Source: Microvelia longipes (lineage: Eukaryota; Arthropoda; Insecta; Hemiptera; Veliidae). From it: DNA of 64,000 nucleotides. The position numbers and the translations under genes are program-made. Of this stretch, positions 21,295 through 32,785 are shown piece by piece. Within the stretch, counting starts at the first letter, position 1. Every line of letters begins with the position of its first letter. The notes beneath the pieces are model-generated. The model made no database searches. It had not been told where the DNA came from and saw nothing but the letters and a program-made list of their open reading frames with translations. The DNA lies in the NCBI GenBank assembly GCA_018340805.1, contig JACMZG010001863.1:56731080-56795079 (forward strand), read 5' to 3'.

Positions 21295-22345
21295 TTTGCA
21301 AGTCAGTCAGGCTATAGTAACCTAAAGACAGGCTAAGTAACCTAAAGATGAAGTCAGGCTATGTAACCTAAAGATGAAGTCAGGCTATAGTAATCCTAAA
21401 GTTGAAGTCTATAGTAACCTAAAGATGAAGTCCCTAAAGATGAAAGTCTTAGTAACCTAAAGATGAAGTCAGGCTATAGTAGATGAAGTCAGGCTAACCT
21501 AAAGATGAAGTCAGGCTATAGTAACCTAAAGATGAAGTCAGGCTATAGTAACCTAAAGATGAAGTCAGGCTATAGTAACCTAAAGATGAAGTAAGGCTAT
21601 AGTAACCTAAAGATGAAGTCAGGCTATAGTAACCTAAGATGAAGTCAGGCTATAGTAAACCTAAAGATGAAGTCAGGCTATAGTAACCTAAAGATGAAGT
21701 CAGGCTATGTAACCTAAAGATGAAGTCAGGCTATAGTAACTAAAGATAAGTCAGGCTATAGTAACCTAAAGATGAAGTCAGGCTATATAAGTAAGTCAGG
21801 CTATAGTAACCTAAAGATGAAGTCAGGCTATAGTCCTAAAGTAACAGGCTATAGTAACCTAAAGATGAAGTCAGGCTATAGTAACAAACAACTATTATAA
21901 ACCTAAAGTTGAAGTCAGGCTATAGTAACCTAAAGATGAAATCAGGCTATAGTACCTAAAGATGAAGTCCTATAGTAACCTAAAGATGAAGTCAGGCTAT
22001 AGTAACCTAAAGATGAAGTCAGGCTATGTAACCTAAAGATGAAGTCAGGCTATAGTAACCTAAAGATGAAGTCAGGCTATAGTAACCTAAAGATGAAGTC
22101 AGGCTATAGTAACCTAAAGTTGAAGTCAGGCTATAGTAACCTAAAGATGAAGTCAGGCTATAGTAACCTAAAGATGAAGTCAGGCTATAGTAACCTAAAG
22201 ATGAAGTCAGACTATTAGTTGAAGTCAGGCTATAGTAACCTAAATGATCAAGTTCTATAGTAGATGCTATAGTAACCTAAAGATGAAGTCCTATAGTAAC
22301 CTACATAGTAACCTTGAAGTCAGGCTATAGTAACCTAGAGATGAA
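21295..22345. repeat. 27-bp minisatellite, about 37 copies, indel-rich
   Basis: The consensus unit joins GTCAGGCTATAGTAACCTAA and AGATGAA. Many copies are clean, but others have lost 1-15 bases or carry scrambled fragments (for example 21390-21500 and 21780-21910). This could be real decay or consensus error in a region that is hard to assemble. Confidence 0.9.
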
Positions 22346-22560
22346 GTCAAGCTGAGGCCAGTTAGATTACTACAAACCATACTAGTTTTCACATCAAAAT
22401 AGTGGATAAATAGTTCGATAAATTCACAAGCGCATTTCCTTAGAAAATAAAAAAAATCTGGAGCGGGGTCCTCAAGCTTGGCGAATTTCATTCATTTGGA
22501 ATGCTTGATTTCTTGCTGGCGAATGTATTTCATGCTTGATTTTTTCAGTTTATGGGTATT
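22346..22560. mobile_element. Dispersed repeat fragment (AATCTGG.GCGGG family)
   Basis: GCGCATTTCCTTAGAAAA and AATCTGGAGCGGGGTCCTCA, with GGCGAATTTCATTCATTTGG after them, resemble 51003-51060 and the end of the 4.26-kb fragment. Element class unknown. Confidence 0.5.
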
Positions 22561-22816
22561 GTCTAATCAGTGAACTTAGAGCTATAAAGATTTTTTTTAC
22601 ACGCGGTGCCAAATTAAACCCATTCTTGCTAAATAAGCTTTGCACGTATGAAGCTTAGTTTAAGCTAATCATTTAAATGTTTCAGCGGGAAAATTTTACA
22701 GATCAAAGTGTTACAGATCCAGACAATACGGATAAACCGAAAAAAAACTTATACTTCCATGAAGAAAAATCAAGTCTTCCGTTGTGACCCCGTCAATGTA
22801 GATGATAAATCCGACG
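22561..22816. other. Unique AT-rich stretch
   Basis: Nothing recognised. Confidence 0.4.
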
Positions 22817-22846
22817 TTTCGCTTCCACCGTGGGAGGCATTTTCAG
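22817..22846 (-). ncRNA. Hammerhead-like motif remnant
   Basis: On the minus strand CTGAAAAT is followed by a stem GCCTCC/GGAAGC (one mismatch) and GAAACGTCGG. The layout is as at 6376, 6662 and 35464. GAAACGTC is reminiscent of the hammerhead core next to a cleavage triplet, but the CUGAUGA box is mutated. Confidence 0.3.
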
Positions 22847-22849
22847 GGA

Positions 22850-23304
22850 TGTAGGACATCATGGATGTGTTTACAATCCATGAATTACAATTAACAAGAA
22901 ACTGAACTGATAAGCATTCGAAAGGAAGTCGGCGTGCACAGAAAAGAAGTCAGCACAACACACTATAGGAAGCAAGGTATGGAAAATGTATCAGATCCCG
23001 GTGAAGCACACTTCAACATAACAAAGCCCTTACCTCAACAACATGCTCATTAAAACAAACCAGCCCACTTCTCATTATTTTTTTACTAAGTCTAAAGTCT
23101 TTCTTTATAAATTTGCTTAACTAAATTTTCTTTTACTCCTTAGAAAAGAGGAAAACATAAGAGTGTACGAGTGTAAGTTTCAAAAAAATAAAGTCATATG
23201 ACAAGTATAAAATCATATTACAGTAGTTTTCAATATGTTTTTATAGTATGTATCAAAATTCTGACTATGAGTAAAATTAACTAATATTCCTTATCAATAA
23301 AATT
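22850..23304. other. Unique stretch, no gene seen
   Basis: The first 150 bases are probably the rest of the element carrying the hammerhead-like motif. No coding frame stands out. Confidence 0.4.
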
Positions 23305-23860
23305 ACAGGTAAACATATGTTTACCTCCTGTTAACCTATCTGTACCTCCTATTAACCTATTTATACCTTCTGATACCCTTTCTATACCTAATATTAACCA
23401 ACCTTTACCTCCTATAAACTATCTATACCTCTTATTATTCTATCAGTACCTCCTATTAACCTATTTAAACCTTCTGTTACCCTTTCTATACCTACTATTA
23501 ACCTACCTTTACCTCCTATAAACTATCTATACCCCTTATTATTCTGTCTAAACCTCTTATTATTCTATCTGTACCTCCTATTAACCTATTTATACCTTCT
23601 GATACCCTTTCTATACCTAGTATTAACCTACCTTTACCTCCTATAAACTATCTATACCCCTTATTATTCTGTCTAAACCTCTTATTATTCTATCTGTACC
23701 TCCTATTAACCTATTTATACCTTCTGATACCCTTTCTTTACCTAATATTAACCTACCTTTACCTCCTATAAACTATCTATACCCCTTATTATTCTGTCTA
23801 AACCTCTTATTATTCTATCTATACCTCCTATAATCTTATCTATACCTCTTTTAAATCGAA
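23305..23860. repeat. About 120-bp higher-order repeat of 18-20-bp units
   Basis: The basic unit is like ACCTCCTATTAACCTATCT. Six variants in fixed order (TACCTTCTGATACCC, CTATACCTA.TATTAACC, CTTTACCTCCTATAAACTA, TACCCCTTATTATTCTG, and so on) form a higher-order unit of about 120 bp repeated about four times. Confidence 0.85.
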
Positions 23861-23939
23861 ATGATTTTGATCGAAAGATCGAAATAAAACCTTGTACAAA
23901 AAAACAAGCTTGTTACTCTGCCGAACCCTTTTGTTTAGG

Positions 23940-24310
23940 AAATATGTGTGACGTCATAAACCCACAATAATGACCCCACACATTTCAAATAATTACCAAA
24001 CTTCATAACATGTTTAGATCGAGCTGAAATTTTTTACACATGTACTACCACATATGATTGACAAACATACGAAGTTACATTATATTATCGGTTTTAGTTC
24101 CGGTCTTATTGATTGACATATATAACATAATGTAAACAAATAAAGTTTTTTTTCTTATACGTTTGAAAATTCGTTAATATCGTGGCAGTATGCCACTTAT
24201 ATATACTAGTAATATGACGGACTGATGAAAAACAACAATGTGGCCGCGAAGCAGCCAAAGGTAGGGACGGGGGCCGCCAAATGGCCCCTAGGGCAGAGAC
24301 CGCAGAGCGG
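23940..24310 (+). mobile_element. Dispersed element copy (reference copy for the family)
   Basis: Order of landmarks: ATGTGTGACGTCATAAACCC, CCAAACTTCATAACATGT, TTGATTGACATATATAACAT, GAAAATTCGTTAATATCGTG, GTATGCCAC and a GC-rich end with GTGGCCGCGAAGCAGCC. Related pieces lie at 11840, 13201, 25740-26610 and 55860. No coding frame or clear terminal repeat is visible, so class is unknown. Confidence 0.6.
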
Positions 24311-24814
24311 GTCTGTTTTATAGGAAGTAGAGAGGTAAAAAACTGAATTGTTTACTACGGTTATAAAAAAAGATAAGATAGAGCGGATCTGGATCATTAT
24401 GTTTATACTTGTAAACCTAAACTACATAAACTTATCTCCACTTGATTTAACTCAGTTAACCACACAGATAAATTTCCCACCAATAAATAAACCCTTCTAA
24501 CAAAAACCAAACATCAAAGGTAAAATAACAAACCAGAATACAAATAGAAAATGCTGAGTTTAATTTAGTAATAAAAAATTAAGTTCCCAAAATGTATAAA
24601 TATTTTGATGATAAGCAATTTTCGAGAAGTTTATAATTAATTAGACTAATTAGTCAGATCTTGGCTCAAAAGAAACATCAGCAAAAATAGTTATAATAGT
24701 CATAAGGCAATATGTTGACATAGCTACATGCCATATTGTACGGAAATTCCTTCAGACCGACAGAAAAGACAAAATTGTAAAGGAAAAGAGGCTTGTCATG
24801 GACCGAAAAATAAA
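24311..24814. other. Unique AT-rich stretch
   Basis: No gene or recognised repeat. Confidence 0.45.
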
Positions 24815-24925
24815 AGAACGAAATAATAATGATAACGCTCGTATAGTCTCACGGCCCTTCATAGATAACCCCTGCGGGAACCAACTCGAATGACAGATGT
24901 TCCGTTCAAGTATAACGTAAGCTTT
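24815..24925 (-). mobile_element. 3' fragment of the A/T-tailed SINE
   Basis: On the minus strand GGTTCCCGCAGGGGTTATCT and GGGCCGTGAGACTATACGAG..TTATCATTATTATT match the 3' half of the family (compare 41729-41959). The tRNA head is missing. Confidence 0.6.
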
Positions 24926-25085
24926 TAACTTTTTCAAGGTTTTTGGCTAAAGACCGAGACATGGCACTGAAATAACGATCCTTTAACTACATTAATAGTA
25001 AACAAATTAAAATGGACTTATGAGATTTTTGGCGAAAACAATAGTTTATATTAGGTTATATTAGTTCGACTAATATATACTAATA

Positions 25086-25578
25086 AGGCGCGGTCGAATA
25101 TCCACGGCCTTCTAGAACGTTGGATCACCAACAAACTTTTTTTATAACTTTTTTTTCAAAATTTTCAGTAATAAGCCGGATTTGTGATAAATGAAGCCTA
25201 TTTCCGTAATCTGCACGCTCTTTTGGTTAATCTCAAAGAGTATCTACTTCCACTCAACGATTTATTTTTAATCTAACTTGGTACATACATAACTACTGTT
25301 AGACGTCAATATTTTGAGTTATATTTTGACATGTCATATTTGTTAACATTGACGTCTAACAGTAGTTATGTATGTACCAAGTTAGATTAAAAATAAATCG
25401 TTGAGTGAATGTAAATACTCTTTAAAATTAACCAAAAGAGCGGGCAGATTACGGAAATAGGCTTCATTTATCACGAATTCGGCTAATTACTGAAAATTTT
25501 GAAAAAAAAAAAAATGTTATAAAAAAAGTTTGTTGGTGATCCAACGTTCTAGAAGGCCGTGGATATTCGACCGCGCCT
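25086..25578. mobile_element. 493-bp palindromic MITE with TA target duplication
   Basis: Arms 25086-25310 and 25354-25578 are nearly perfect inverted repeats of about 225 bp around a short centre. Termini are AGGCGCGGTCGAATATCC. TA dinucleotides flank both ends (25084-25085, 25579-25580), which fits Tc1/mariner-type insertion. There is no transposase. Arm identity is high enough to suggest a young insertion. Confidence 0.85.
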
Positions 25579-25739
25579 TATAAAAACAATTTAGTAGACT
25601 TACTCAATATATCTTTGGTTATACATCAAATGGATTAATGTTTGACAGTTTATCATTTTGCTTACTAAATATAATATAATCGTTTAGAAGACTAATATAG
25701 TCTAATAAAAACAATTTAATTTTCGAGTTAAGCGAAAAC

Positions 25740-26610
25740 AAACTCGAAAACATGTTGGATATAACTGAAACTTATTATACATACACTAATACATAAGGAA
25801 AACATAAATTATTACCGGCATTAGTTTTGATTTTATCGTTTGACACACATAATTTTATGTAAAAAATCGCGATTTAAGAATACACTTGAAAGTTCGCTAA
25901 TATTGTGGCTGTATGCTAATTACAAAGAGTACTAATAAGGTAGTCTGATGTCACCTGTGGTGTAGTGGTTAAGGTACACGGCTAATACACAGAATGAATG
26001 GACTTTAGTCATGGGTTCAATCCCAGCACGGGCCTCTAGGATTTTTATGAGATGGATAAAAATTCTGCGTACCACGTCCTTCAGAAGGGACGTAAAGCCG
26101 GTGGTCTCGAGCCTGTGCGTTGTCAGGTACTCGTTAAAGATCCCTTACCCTAAATGAAACTGGGTATAGGCAAAATTTAGGGCCTTCATAGTAGATTCAT
26201 TATAATACTAAACTGTTTCTGCCTTGTAGTTTAAAGTGTGTGCAGGTTTGATTTAACAGTGAGAGCACGTGTTGTTCCCATTTTTCACTAGACTATAAGA
26301 GTCAGTGAAAATATGTATGATTGCTTGAAAAAGCATGAGAGGAACCATAGAAATCCACGGCTCTTCTGTCCAGATTAGATGAAATATACCTACACTTGAA
26401 ATTAAAAGGAGTTGAACACTATCTTAGGGAGCTGGCAAAAAGGGTCCAACAACGTGGCCTACTTGCCTGGTAGTTACTACCACTCCCCCCATATTACTAT
26501 TACTACTACTAAGGTAGTCTGATACAGGAAAATAGCATTGTGGCTACGAATCAGCCATAGGATGGTTCGCGGCAATCTATGGAGACTTGCCGCAAAAGCC
26601 ATAGAGTACG
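25740..26610 (+). mobile_element. Dispersed element copy interrupted by a SINE
   Basis: ATTACCGGCATTAGTTTTGA, ACTTGAAAGTTCGCTAATAT and TTGTGGCTGTATGC match the 24-kb copy. After the SINE (25950-26509) the element resumes with AGCATTGTGGCTACGAATCAGCC and a GC-rich end. The SINE therefore landed in an older element. Confidence 0.6.
25950..26509 (+). mobile_element. Full-length tRNA-derived SINE, 560 bp, nested
   Basis: Same family as 16369-16974: A box GTGTAGTGGTTAAGG, B box GGGTTCAATCCC, and a tail of (TAC)n after CCACTCCCCCCATATTAC. Exact 14-bp direct repeats TAAGGTAGTCTGAT flank it (25936-25949, 26510-26523). It is about 45 bp shorter than the other copy, mainly through small internal deletions and a shorter tail. 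Confidence 0.92.
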
Positions 26611-26617
26611 AGACTTA

Positions 26618-26933
26618 GGCCCGTATTCAAAGACATTTTTCTTACCTAAACCTAACATATTCCTTAAGGGCTCCTTAACGAATCCTTAAGGCTTCATTAA
26701 GGAGACCTAACATTTTCCTTACCTAAACTGTAAACCTAACATTTCCTTACAAACTGTAAACCTAAACATTTTCCTAACCTAAACTGTAAACCTAACATGT
26801 TTCTTACTTAAACTGTAAACCTAACATTTTCCTTACCTAAACTGTAAACCTAACATTTTCCTTAAGGGATCCTTAAGGAAAATGTTAGGTTTAGGTAAGG
26901 AAAATGCTAGGAAAATGTCTTTAAATACGGGCC
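26618..26933. mobile_element. PIF/Harbinger-type MITE, 316 bp, with internal minisatellite
   Basis: Inverted termini GGCCCGTATTCAAAGACATT and its complement are flanked by TTA on both sides (26615-26617, 26934-26936), the usual PIF/Harbinger target. The interior carries about five copies of a 29-bp unit with CCTAACATTTTCCTTACC plus TAAACTGTAAA, apparently grown from the terminal-repeat sequence. No transposase. Confidence 0.8.
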
Positions 26934-26936
26934 TTA

Positions 26937-27440
26937 GTCATGTTGAGGCAAACTTGCACAGAGCGAATTCCCATAAGAACACAATGACAAGGAAAATACA
27001 AGAGGCTGGAAATTGAGGAAAATTTAAAAAGAAAATAAGTCGGTACTGTAAGGTTAAGAGTAATAATTCAACTTGATGTCACATCTAACAGAAACTTTGT
27101 TGCTAAGTTAAGGTTAAACTTTGCAAATCGAGTTAAAGTCAAGACTTAAATCAAATTACCGACAGTTTATCTCACTTCTCTCTTTGCGAGAGTAATGTAT
27201 TCAAACACATTAACTTGAGAATTGGAACTAGGAGAATCAAAACAAACCCAATTTCATCAGTTTAAAATAATACTGTCTCAATACGTAGGTACAGGCGTAA
27301 TACAATCAACCTAGCTAGATAAATAGAGATATGTATTTAGTTAGAAGTTTAATATCAATAAAAATGTATCAACTAAATACACACTATTAATTTACAAGGT
27401 TCTAGGTTCATATAAAATTGAATGTGCTGCATTATTTTAT
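26937..27440. other. Unique stretch, no gene seen
   Basis: No recognised repeat or coding frame. Confidence 0.45.
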
Positions 27441-27454
27441 TCCGAGTAAGAAAC

Positions 27455-28590
27455 GAAACATACGGCGGACATAACCGAGCAAGAAACGAAACATACGGCG
27501 GACATAACCAAGCAAGAAACGAAACTTATAGCGGACATAACCAAGCAAGAAACGAAACATATGGCGGACATAACCGAGCAAGAAACAAAACATACGGCGG
27601 ACATAACCAAGCAAGAAACAAAAACTTATAGCGGACATAACCAAGCAAGAAACGAACATATGGCGGACATAACCGAGCAAGAAACGAAACATATGGCGGA
27701 CATAACCGAGCAAGAAACGAAACATATGGCGGACCGAGCAAGAAACGAAATTATAGCGGACACATACCGAGCAGCAGAATAAGATAAACGGATATGGGGA
27801 CTAACCAAAGCAGAAACATACACTATAACCAGGCGAAACATAACAACGAGCAAATATGGCGGACATACGACCGACACAAGGCGGAGCAAACTATATAGCG
27901 GACCAAGAAGAAACGAGGCGGACATCACACGAACACGAAAATTATTGGCGACATAACCGGCATTTAGGAGAACATAATGGCCAAGAAACGAACATACGGC
28001 AACAATTAACGATGGGAATATATGGCGGAACAAACCATAGCGGACAGAAACGAGAACATATCACATATAGCGAAACATAAGCGAACGAAAGAAACGTAAC
28101 TAGCGGAAAATTTCACCAAGGCAAGGAAACGACAACATATGGCGGACATAACCAATTGCAAGAAACGAAATCTATATGGCTGGACATAACCGAGCAAGAA
28201 ACGAACAATATGGCGGACATAATACCGAGCATAGCAAAACGGGCAAATAATCATACAAAACATAGGCAGAAGACGATTAACGGCAAAGCAAGAAACAAAA
28301 TAACTATAGAAACGCGGACAATAACCGAGCAAGAAACGAAAGTCTATGTATGCGGACAAACCGGAAGCAAAAACGAAATCATTACGGAGCGGACATTATA
28401 TACCGAGCAAGAAAACGAAAACAAGCGAATATGACTTCTAATGATATATCCCCGAGAAAGACATATGGCGGACATAACCGAGCAAGAAACAAAACAATTG
28501 CGGATAAAAATCAACCAAGACGAAACATATGGCGACATAACGAGCGCAAGAAACGAATCATATGCGGACATAACGAGCCTTCAGTTATTT
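27455..28590. repeat. 33-bp minisatellite, clean then indel-rich
   Basis: The unit joins CGGACATAACCGAGCAAGAA and ACGAAACATACGG. Copies to about 27760 are clean. From there to 28590 they contain frequent 1-10-base indels. Because 33 is a multiple of three, several frames stay open on both strands (an 11-residue repeat such as ARNETYGGHNR). These are not evidence of a protein. Confidence 0.9.
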
Positions 28591-28855
28591 TTACTAATGC
28601 AAAAGACCCAGAACCAAATGATGGATATTAAAATATAGTCATATTTGATAATATTACAGGAAAGGTATAGCTGTGGAATCACCAATATGTAATGTATCAG
28701 AGGGGCACACTAAATCCTTACAAAATAATATTTATTATTAGTGTTTCGTGTTCTTAATGTGAAATAAATTATGTTTTATACTTGGACATTTATTTCCAAT
28801 AGTTTTTCTTTATAGTTTGCCTCCTATAAAGAGACAAACATGTAAAAGGGTGGCC
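28591..28855. other. Unique AT-rich stretch
   Basis: Nothing recognised. Confidence 0.4.
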
Positions 28856-29035
28856 CGAAAAATTAATAGTTAAAAATAATGGCCAAAAAATAATAGTTAA
28901 AAATAATGGCCAAAAAAATTAATAGTTAAAAATAATAGACAAAAAAATTAATAGTTAAAAATAATGGCCAAAATAATTAATAGTTAAAAATAATGACCAA
29001 AAAAATTAATAGCTAAACATAATGGCCAAAAAATG
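28856..29035. repeat. About 28-bp A-rich tandem repeat, 6 copies
   Basis: Units read AATAGTTAAAAATAATGGCC followed by AAAAAATT. Some copies are one or two bases shorter. Confidence 0.85.
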
Positions 29036-29949
29036 TGCAAGTATAAAACATCTTTCATTTTATCTAAAGAACACAAAACGCGGAAAATAAATTTTGTTAT
29101 TTAACTTAAATTTTTTGAGCGCCTTTTTCCCCCCATTATAGGGGGAAAACCATTAGTGATAGAAATGAAAAAAGAGCAAAACAGTAATTATTTTGTTCAT
29201 AGAATCGATATAGGCTGGAAAAAATGTGGGGTCCAATTTTAAATTAGGTATTGTGGGCGCCACAAGAGCCCTGCGCCAAAAAATAAACTTCACTATACAT
29301 AATGGAGATCCTTTAAAGTTTAGAGGATCTAAACTTGGCAATATTGGTTAGAGTCAATATTATTGGCAGTCAATATATAGAGTCAATATTGGCAACTTAG
29401 AGTTAGAGGCAATATTGGTTTAGAGTCTAAACCAATATTGCCTGTAATAAACAGCTGTACTTAATTTCCTAAAGTAACCCGGTAATGGAAACGGGGAATT
29501 CAACAAAATTTAATAAATTGTATTAAATTTTTATCAGAATGGGACGCTTATTTGATCGTAAGCAGCTGTTAGAAGCATATCGTCTGATTGTTCTACCCAA
29601 ATACCAGTATTCTATACGACCTAAATATTAACATCTGTTTAAATAAAATATTAACAGTTAAAATAAATAACACTGGCACATTGGGTGTTAACTGCTAAAC
29701 CAAAATATTGTTGTTTTACAAGTCATGCCTTACCTTCTCACGGTAAATACATGTGTGCCATAAATATTTTACCAGCAAATTGTGACACGCAGCAAGGTTA
29801 TTATGGTCCATCAAGGACATAGGAAACAGAATAACGAAAAGTATCCACAACCTACCTCTAGAACAACAGGACCTCAGAGTTCGCGCCCACTGCTTCGCAT
29901 CCCTACGGTCCGCTATTATTCTGCCGTCTAGTATTATTTGATTTTTGAT
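29036..29949. other. Unique stretch with short palindromes
   Basis: Near 29340-29450 TAGAGTCAATATTGGC and TTTAGAGTCTAAACCAATATTG form small nested direct and inverted repeats. A GC-richer frame around 29800-29930 (DIGNRITKSIHNLPLEQQ) is open but unrecognised. Confidence 0.4.
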
Positions 29950-30310
29950 CCAACACGTACCTTGTCAACGTCTAATATTATACATAAGTTTTAGGTGCAA
30001 CACATAACTTGTCAACGTCTAATATTATACGTAAGTTTTAGGTGCAACACATAACTTGTCAACGTCTAATATTATACGCGAGTTTTAGGTGCAACACATA
30101 CCTTGTCAACGTCTAATATTATACGAGAGTTTTAGGTGCAACACATAACTGGTCAACGACTAATATTATACGAGAGTTTTAAGTAGAACACATAACTTGT
30201 CAACGTCTAATATTATACGCTAGTTTTAGGTGCAACACATACCTTGTTAACGTCTAATATTATACGAGAGTTATAGGTGCAACACATAACTTGTCATGGT
30301 CTAATATTAT
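29950..30310. repeat. 47-bp minisatellite, about 7-8 copies
   Basis: Units contain CACATAACTTGTCAACGTCT and AATATTATACGAGAGTTTTA followed by GGTGCAA. Copies differ by point changes (ACCTTG/AACTTG, ACGTAAG/ACGAGAG) with few indels. Confidence 0.92.
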
Positions 30311-30564
30311 TTCAGTATAATTAATAAGGTTACGAAAAAGACAACCTGGCACAACAAATAGCAAGATTAAACAGGAAAAACAAAAAACAGTCGAGTCAGC
30401 AGAAACTCTAAACGCAGACTCTCAGGCTCCTATTACGAAACATTACCAACTAATTTATCCGCTTCAATAAGTCAATGATTTTTCGACTGGAGAAAATTAC
30501 TCTGTTGTTTTTAAAGGTTTACTGGAGACGATAAGGAGGCATATAGTGGTTAAGTGATCAAATA

Positions 30565-30581
30565 TGTATACATATATATAT

Positions 30582-30660
<79 letters not shown>

Positions 30661-30710
30661 AATTTTGATATGCAAGCCCCTCTTTCAAAAAATACTTCCC
30701 CTCCCCCCTT
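30565..30710. repeat. (AT)n tract with CCCCTCTTTCAAAAAAT flank
   Basis: The TA tract is followed by GCAAGCCCCTCTTTCAAAAA and CTTCCCCTCCC. Similar C-rich flanks follow the tracts at 38.4, 39.8 and 56.1 kb, so this tract belongs to a dispersed element rather than being an independent microsatellite. Confidence 0.7.
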
Positions 30711-31134
30711 CTTTAAGAACTCAACAATATTAACTCATTTTTCCTTGGGAAATTCGCTAATAAGGGAACAGAGTAATTCTCATACAAAGAAAATGACTTG
30801 GCGCTTGACTAGAGTAAATATAAGTATGTAAATACATTTTAAAGTTCAAATAAAACATTTAGTGGAATAACATGTGAATTTATTTCTGTCATTTAATTAG
30901 TAACTAAAGCTGAAATAATTAAAACTTTTACGCTTCACATTAAAAGGTAACCGAATTTAATTTGATTCTTCAGATGATATAATAAAGGCAAGCACTCATC
31001 CCCTTCGTCTCGACTGCCACCTCTATATTCCCCTACAACCCAAACTTTGTCTACTTACAAATATAAATCAATTTATTTGTAATTTTGACTATATCTGAAA
31101 GTATAAACTTGTTTGCCGTGGTTTATTCTAACAA
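30711..31134. other. Unique stretch with a GC-rich island (30985-31060)
   Basis: The island has open frames on both strands. On the minus strand it reads VDKVWVVGEYRGGSRDEGDE and on to a stop. No good splice donor is visible. It may be an exon, a repeat scrap or chance. Confidence 0.2.
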
Positions 31135-32785
31135 TTCTTTCAATAATACGGATTAATGTTGTTTAGCAATGAGAGTAATACAGATTAATATGATTTATCA
31201 ATGAGAGCAATACGGATTAATGTTGTTAAGCAATGAGAGTAAAACAGATTATTATGGTTTATCAATAAGAGCAATACAGATTAATGTGGTTTATCAATGA
31301 GAGTAATACACATTAATATGGTTCATCAATGAGAGTAATACACATTAATATGGTTTATCAATGAAAGCAATACGGATTAATATGGTTTATCAATAAGAGT
31401 AATACAAATTCATATGGTTCATCAATGAGAGCAATACGGATTAATGTGGTTTATCAATGAGAGCAATACAGATTAATATGGTTTATCAATGAGTGCAATA
31501 CGGATTAATGTGGTTTATCAATGAGAGCAATACGAGCAATACAGATTATATAGTTATCAATGAGTGCAATAAGATTAATATGGTTTATCAATAAGAGTAA
31601 TACAAATTTCATATGCAACAGATTAATGTGGTTTATCAATGAGAGCAATACAGATTAATATGGTTTATCAATGAGTGCAATACGGATTAATGTGGTTTAT
31701 CAATGAGAGCAATACGAGCAATACAGATTAATATAGTTTATCAATGAGTGCAATACAGATTAATATGGTTTATCAATAAGAGTAATACAATTCATATGGT
31801 TCATCAATGAAGCAATACGGATTAATGTGTTTCATTGAGAGCAACAGAGAATCAAGAGTGCAATACAGTTAATATGGTTATCAATAAGAGTAATTACAAT
31901 AATATGGTTATCAATGAGAGCATTAATACAATGAGCAATACAGATTAATATGGTTTATCATGAGTGCAATACATTAATATGGTTTATCAATGAGAGCAAT
32001 ACGCAATACAGATTAATATTTATCAATGAGTTTAATATGGTTTATCAATGAGAGCAATACGGATTAATATGGTTTATCAATGAGAGCAATACGGATTAAT
32101 ATGGTTTATCAATGAGAGCAATACGATTAATATGGTTATCAAGAGCAATACGGATAATATGGTTTATCAATGTAATACAAATTAATATGGTTCATCAATG
32201 AGAGCAATACAGATTAATGTGGTATAGCAATGAGAGCAATACATTTTAATATGGTTCATCAATGAGAGCAATACATATTAATATGGTTATCATGAGAGCA
32301 TACGGATTAATATGGTTATCAATGAGAGTAATACAAAATTAATATGGTTCATCAATGAAGAGCAATACAGATTAATGTGGTATAGCAATGAGAGCAATAA
32401 CATTTTAATATGGTTCATCAATGAGAGCAATACGGATTAATGCTGGAGCAATACGATTAATATGGTTTATCAATGAGAGCAATACAGATTAATATGGTTT
32501 ATCAATGAGAGCAATACAGATTAATATGATTTATCAATGAGAGCAATACAGATTAATATGGTTTATCAATGAGAGCAATACGGATTAATGTGGTTTATCA
32601 TGCATACAGATTGTGGTAGCAATGAGAGCAATATGGATTAATGTTGTTTAGCAATGAGAGTAATACAGATTAATATGGTTTATCAATGGGAGCAATACAG
32701 ATAATGGTTTAGAAATGAGCAATACAGATTAATATAGTTTATCAATGAGAGAAATACAGATTAATATGGTTTAGCAATGAGAGCG
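31135..32785. repeat. 32-bp minisatellite, about 50 copies, indel-rich core
   Basis: The unit joins GAGAGCAATACAGATTAATA and TGGTTTATCAAT. Variants CAGATTAATATGG, CGGATTAATGTGG and AAATTAATATGGTTCATC recur in blocks, indicating higher-order amplification. Between about 31510 and 32640 many copies have lost or gained a few bases, while both edges are clean. Confidence 0.92.

Noticed and set aside
27422..28638. Ten overlapping open frames on both strands with 11-residue repeats
   Set aside because: They come from a 33-bp tandem repeat, whose period keeps any stop-free frame open; no conserved start, splice signals or unique sequence.
28856..29035. Replication origin or regulatory A-rich block
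   Set aside because: Better explained as a short tandem repeat; no supporting signal.
30965..31078. GC-rich island as a further exon
   Set aside because: Open in frames on both strands and lacks a credible donor; kept only as an unassigned stretch.
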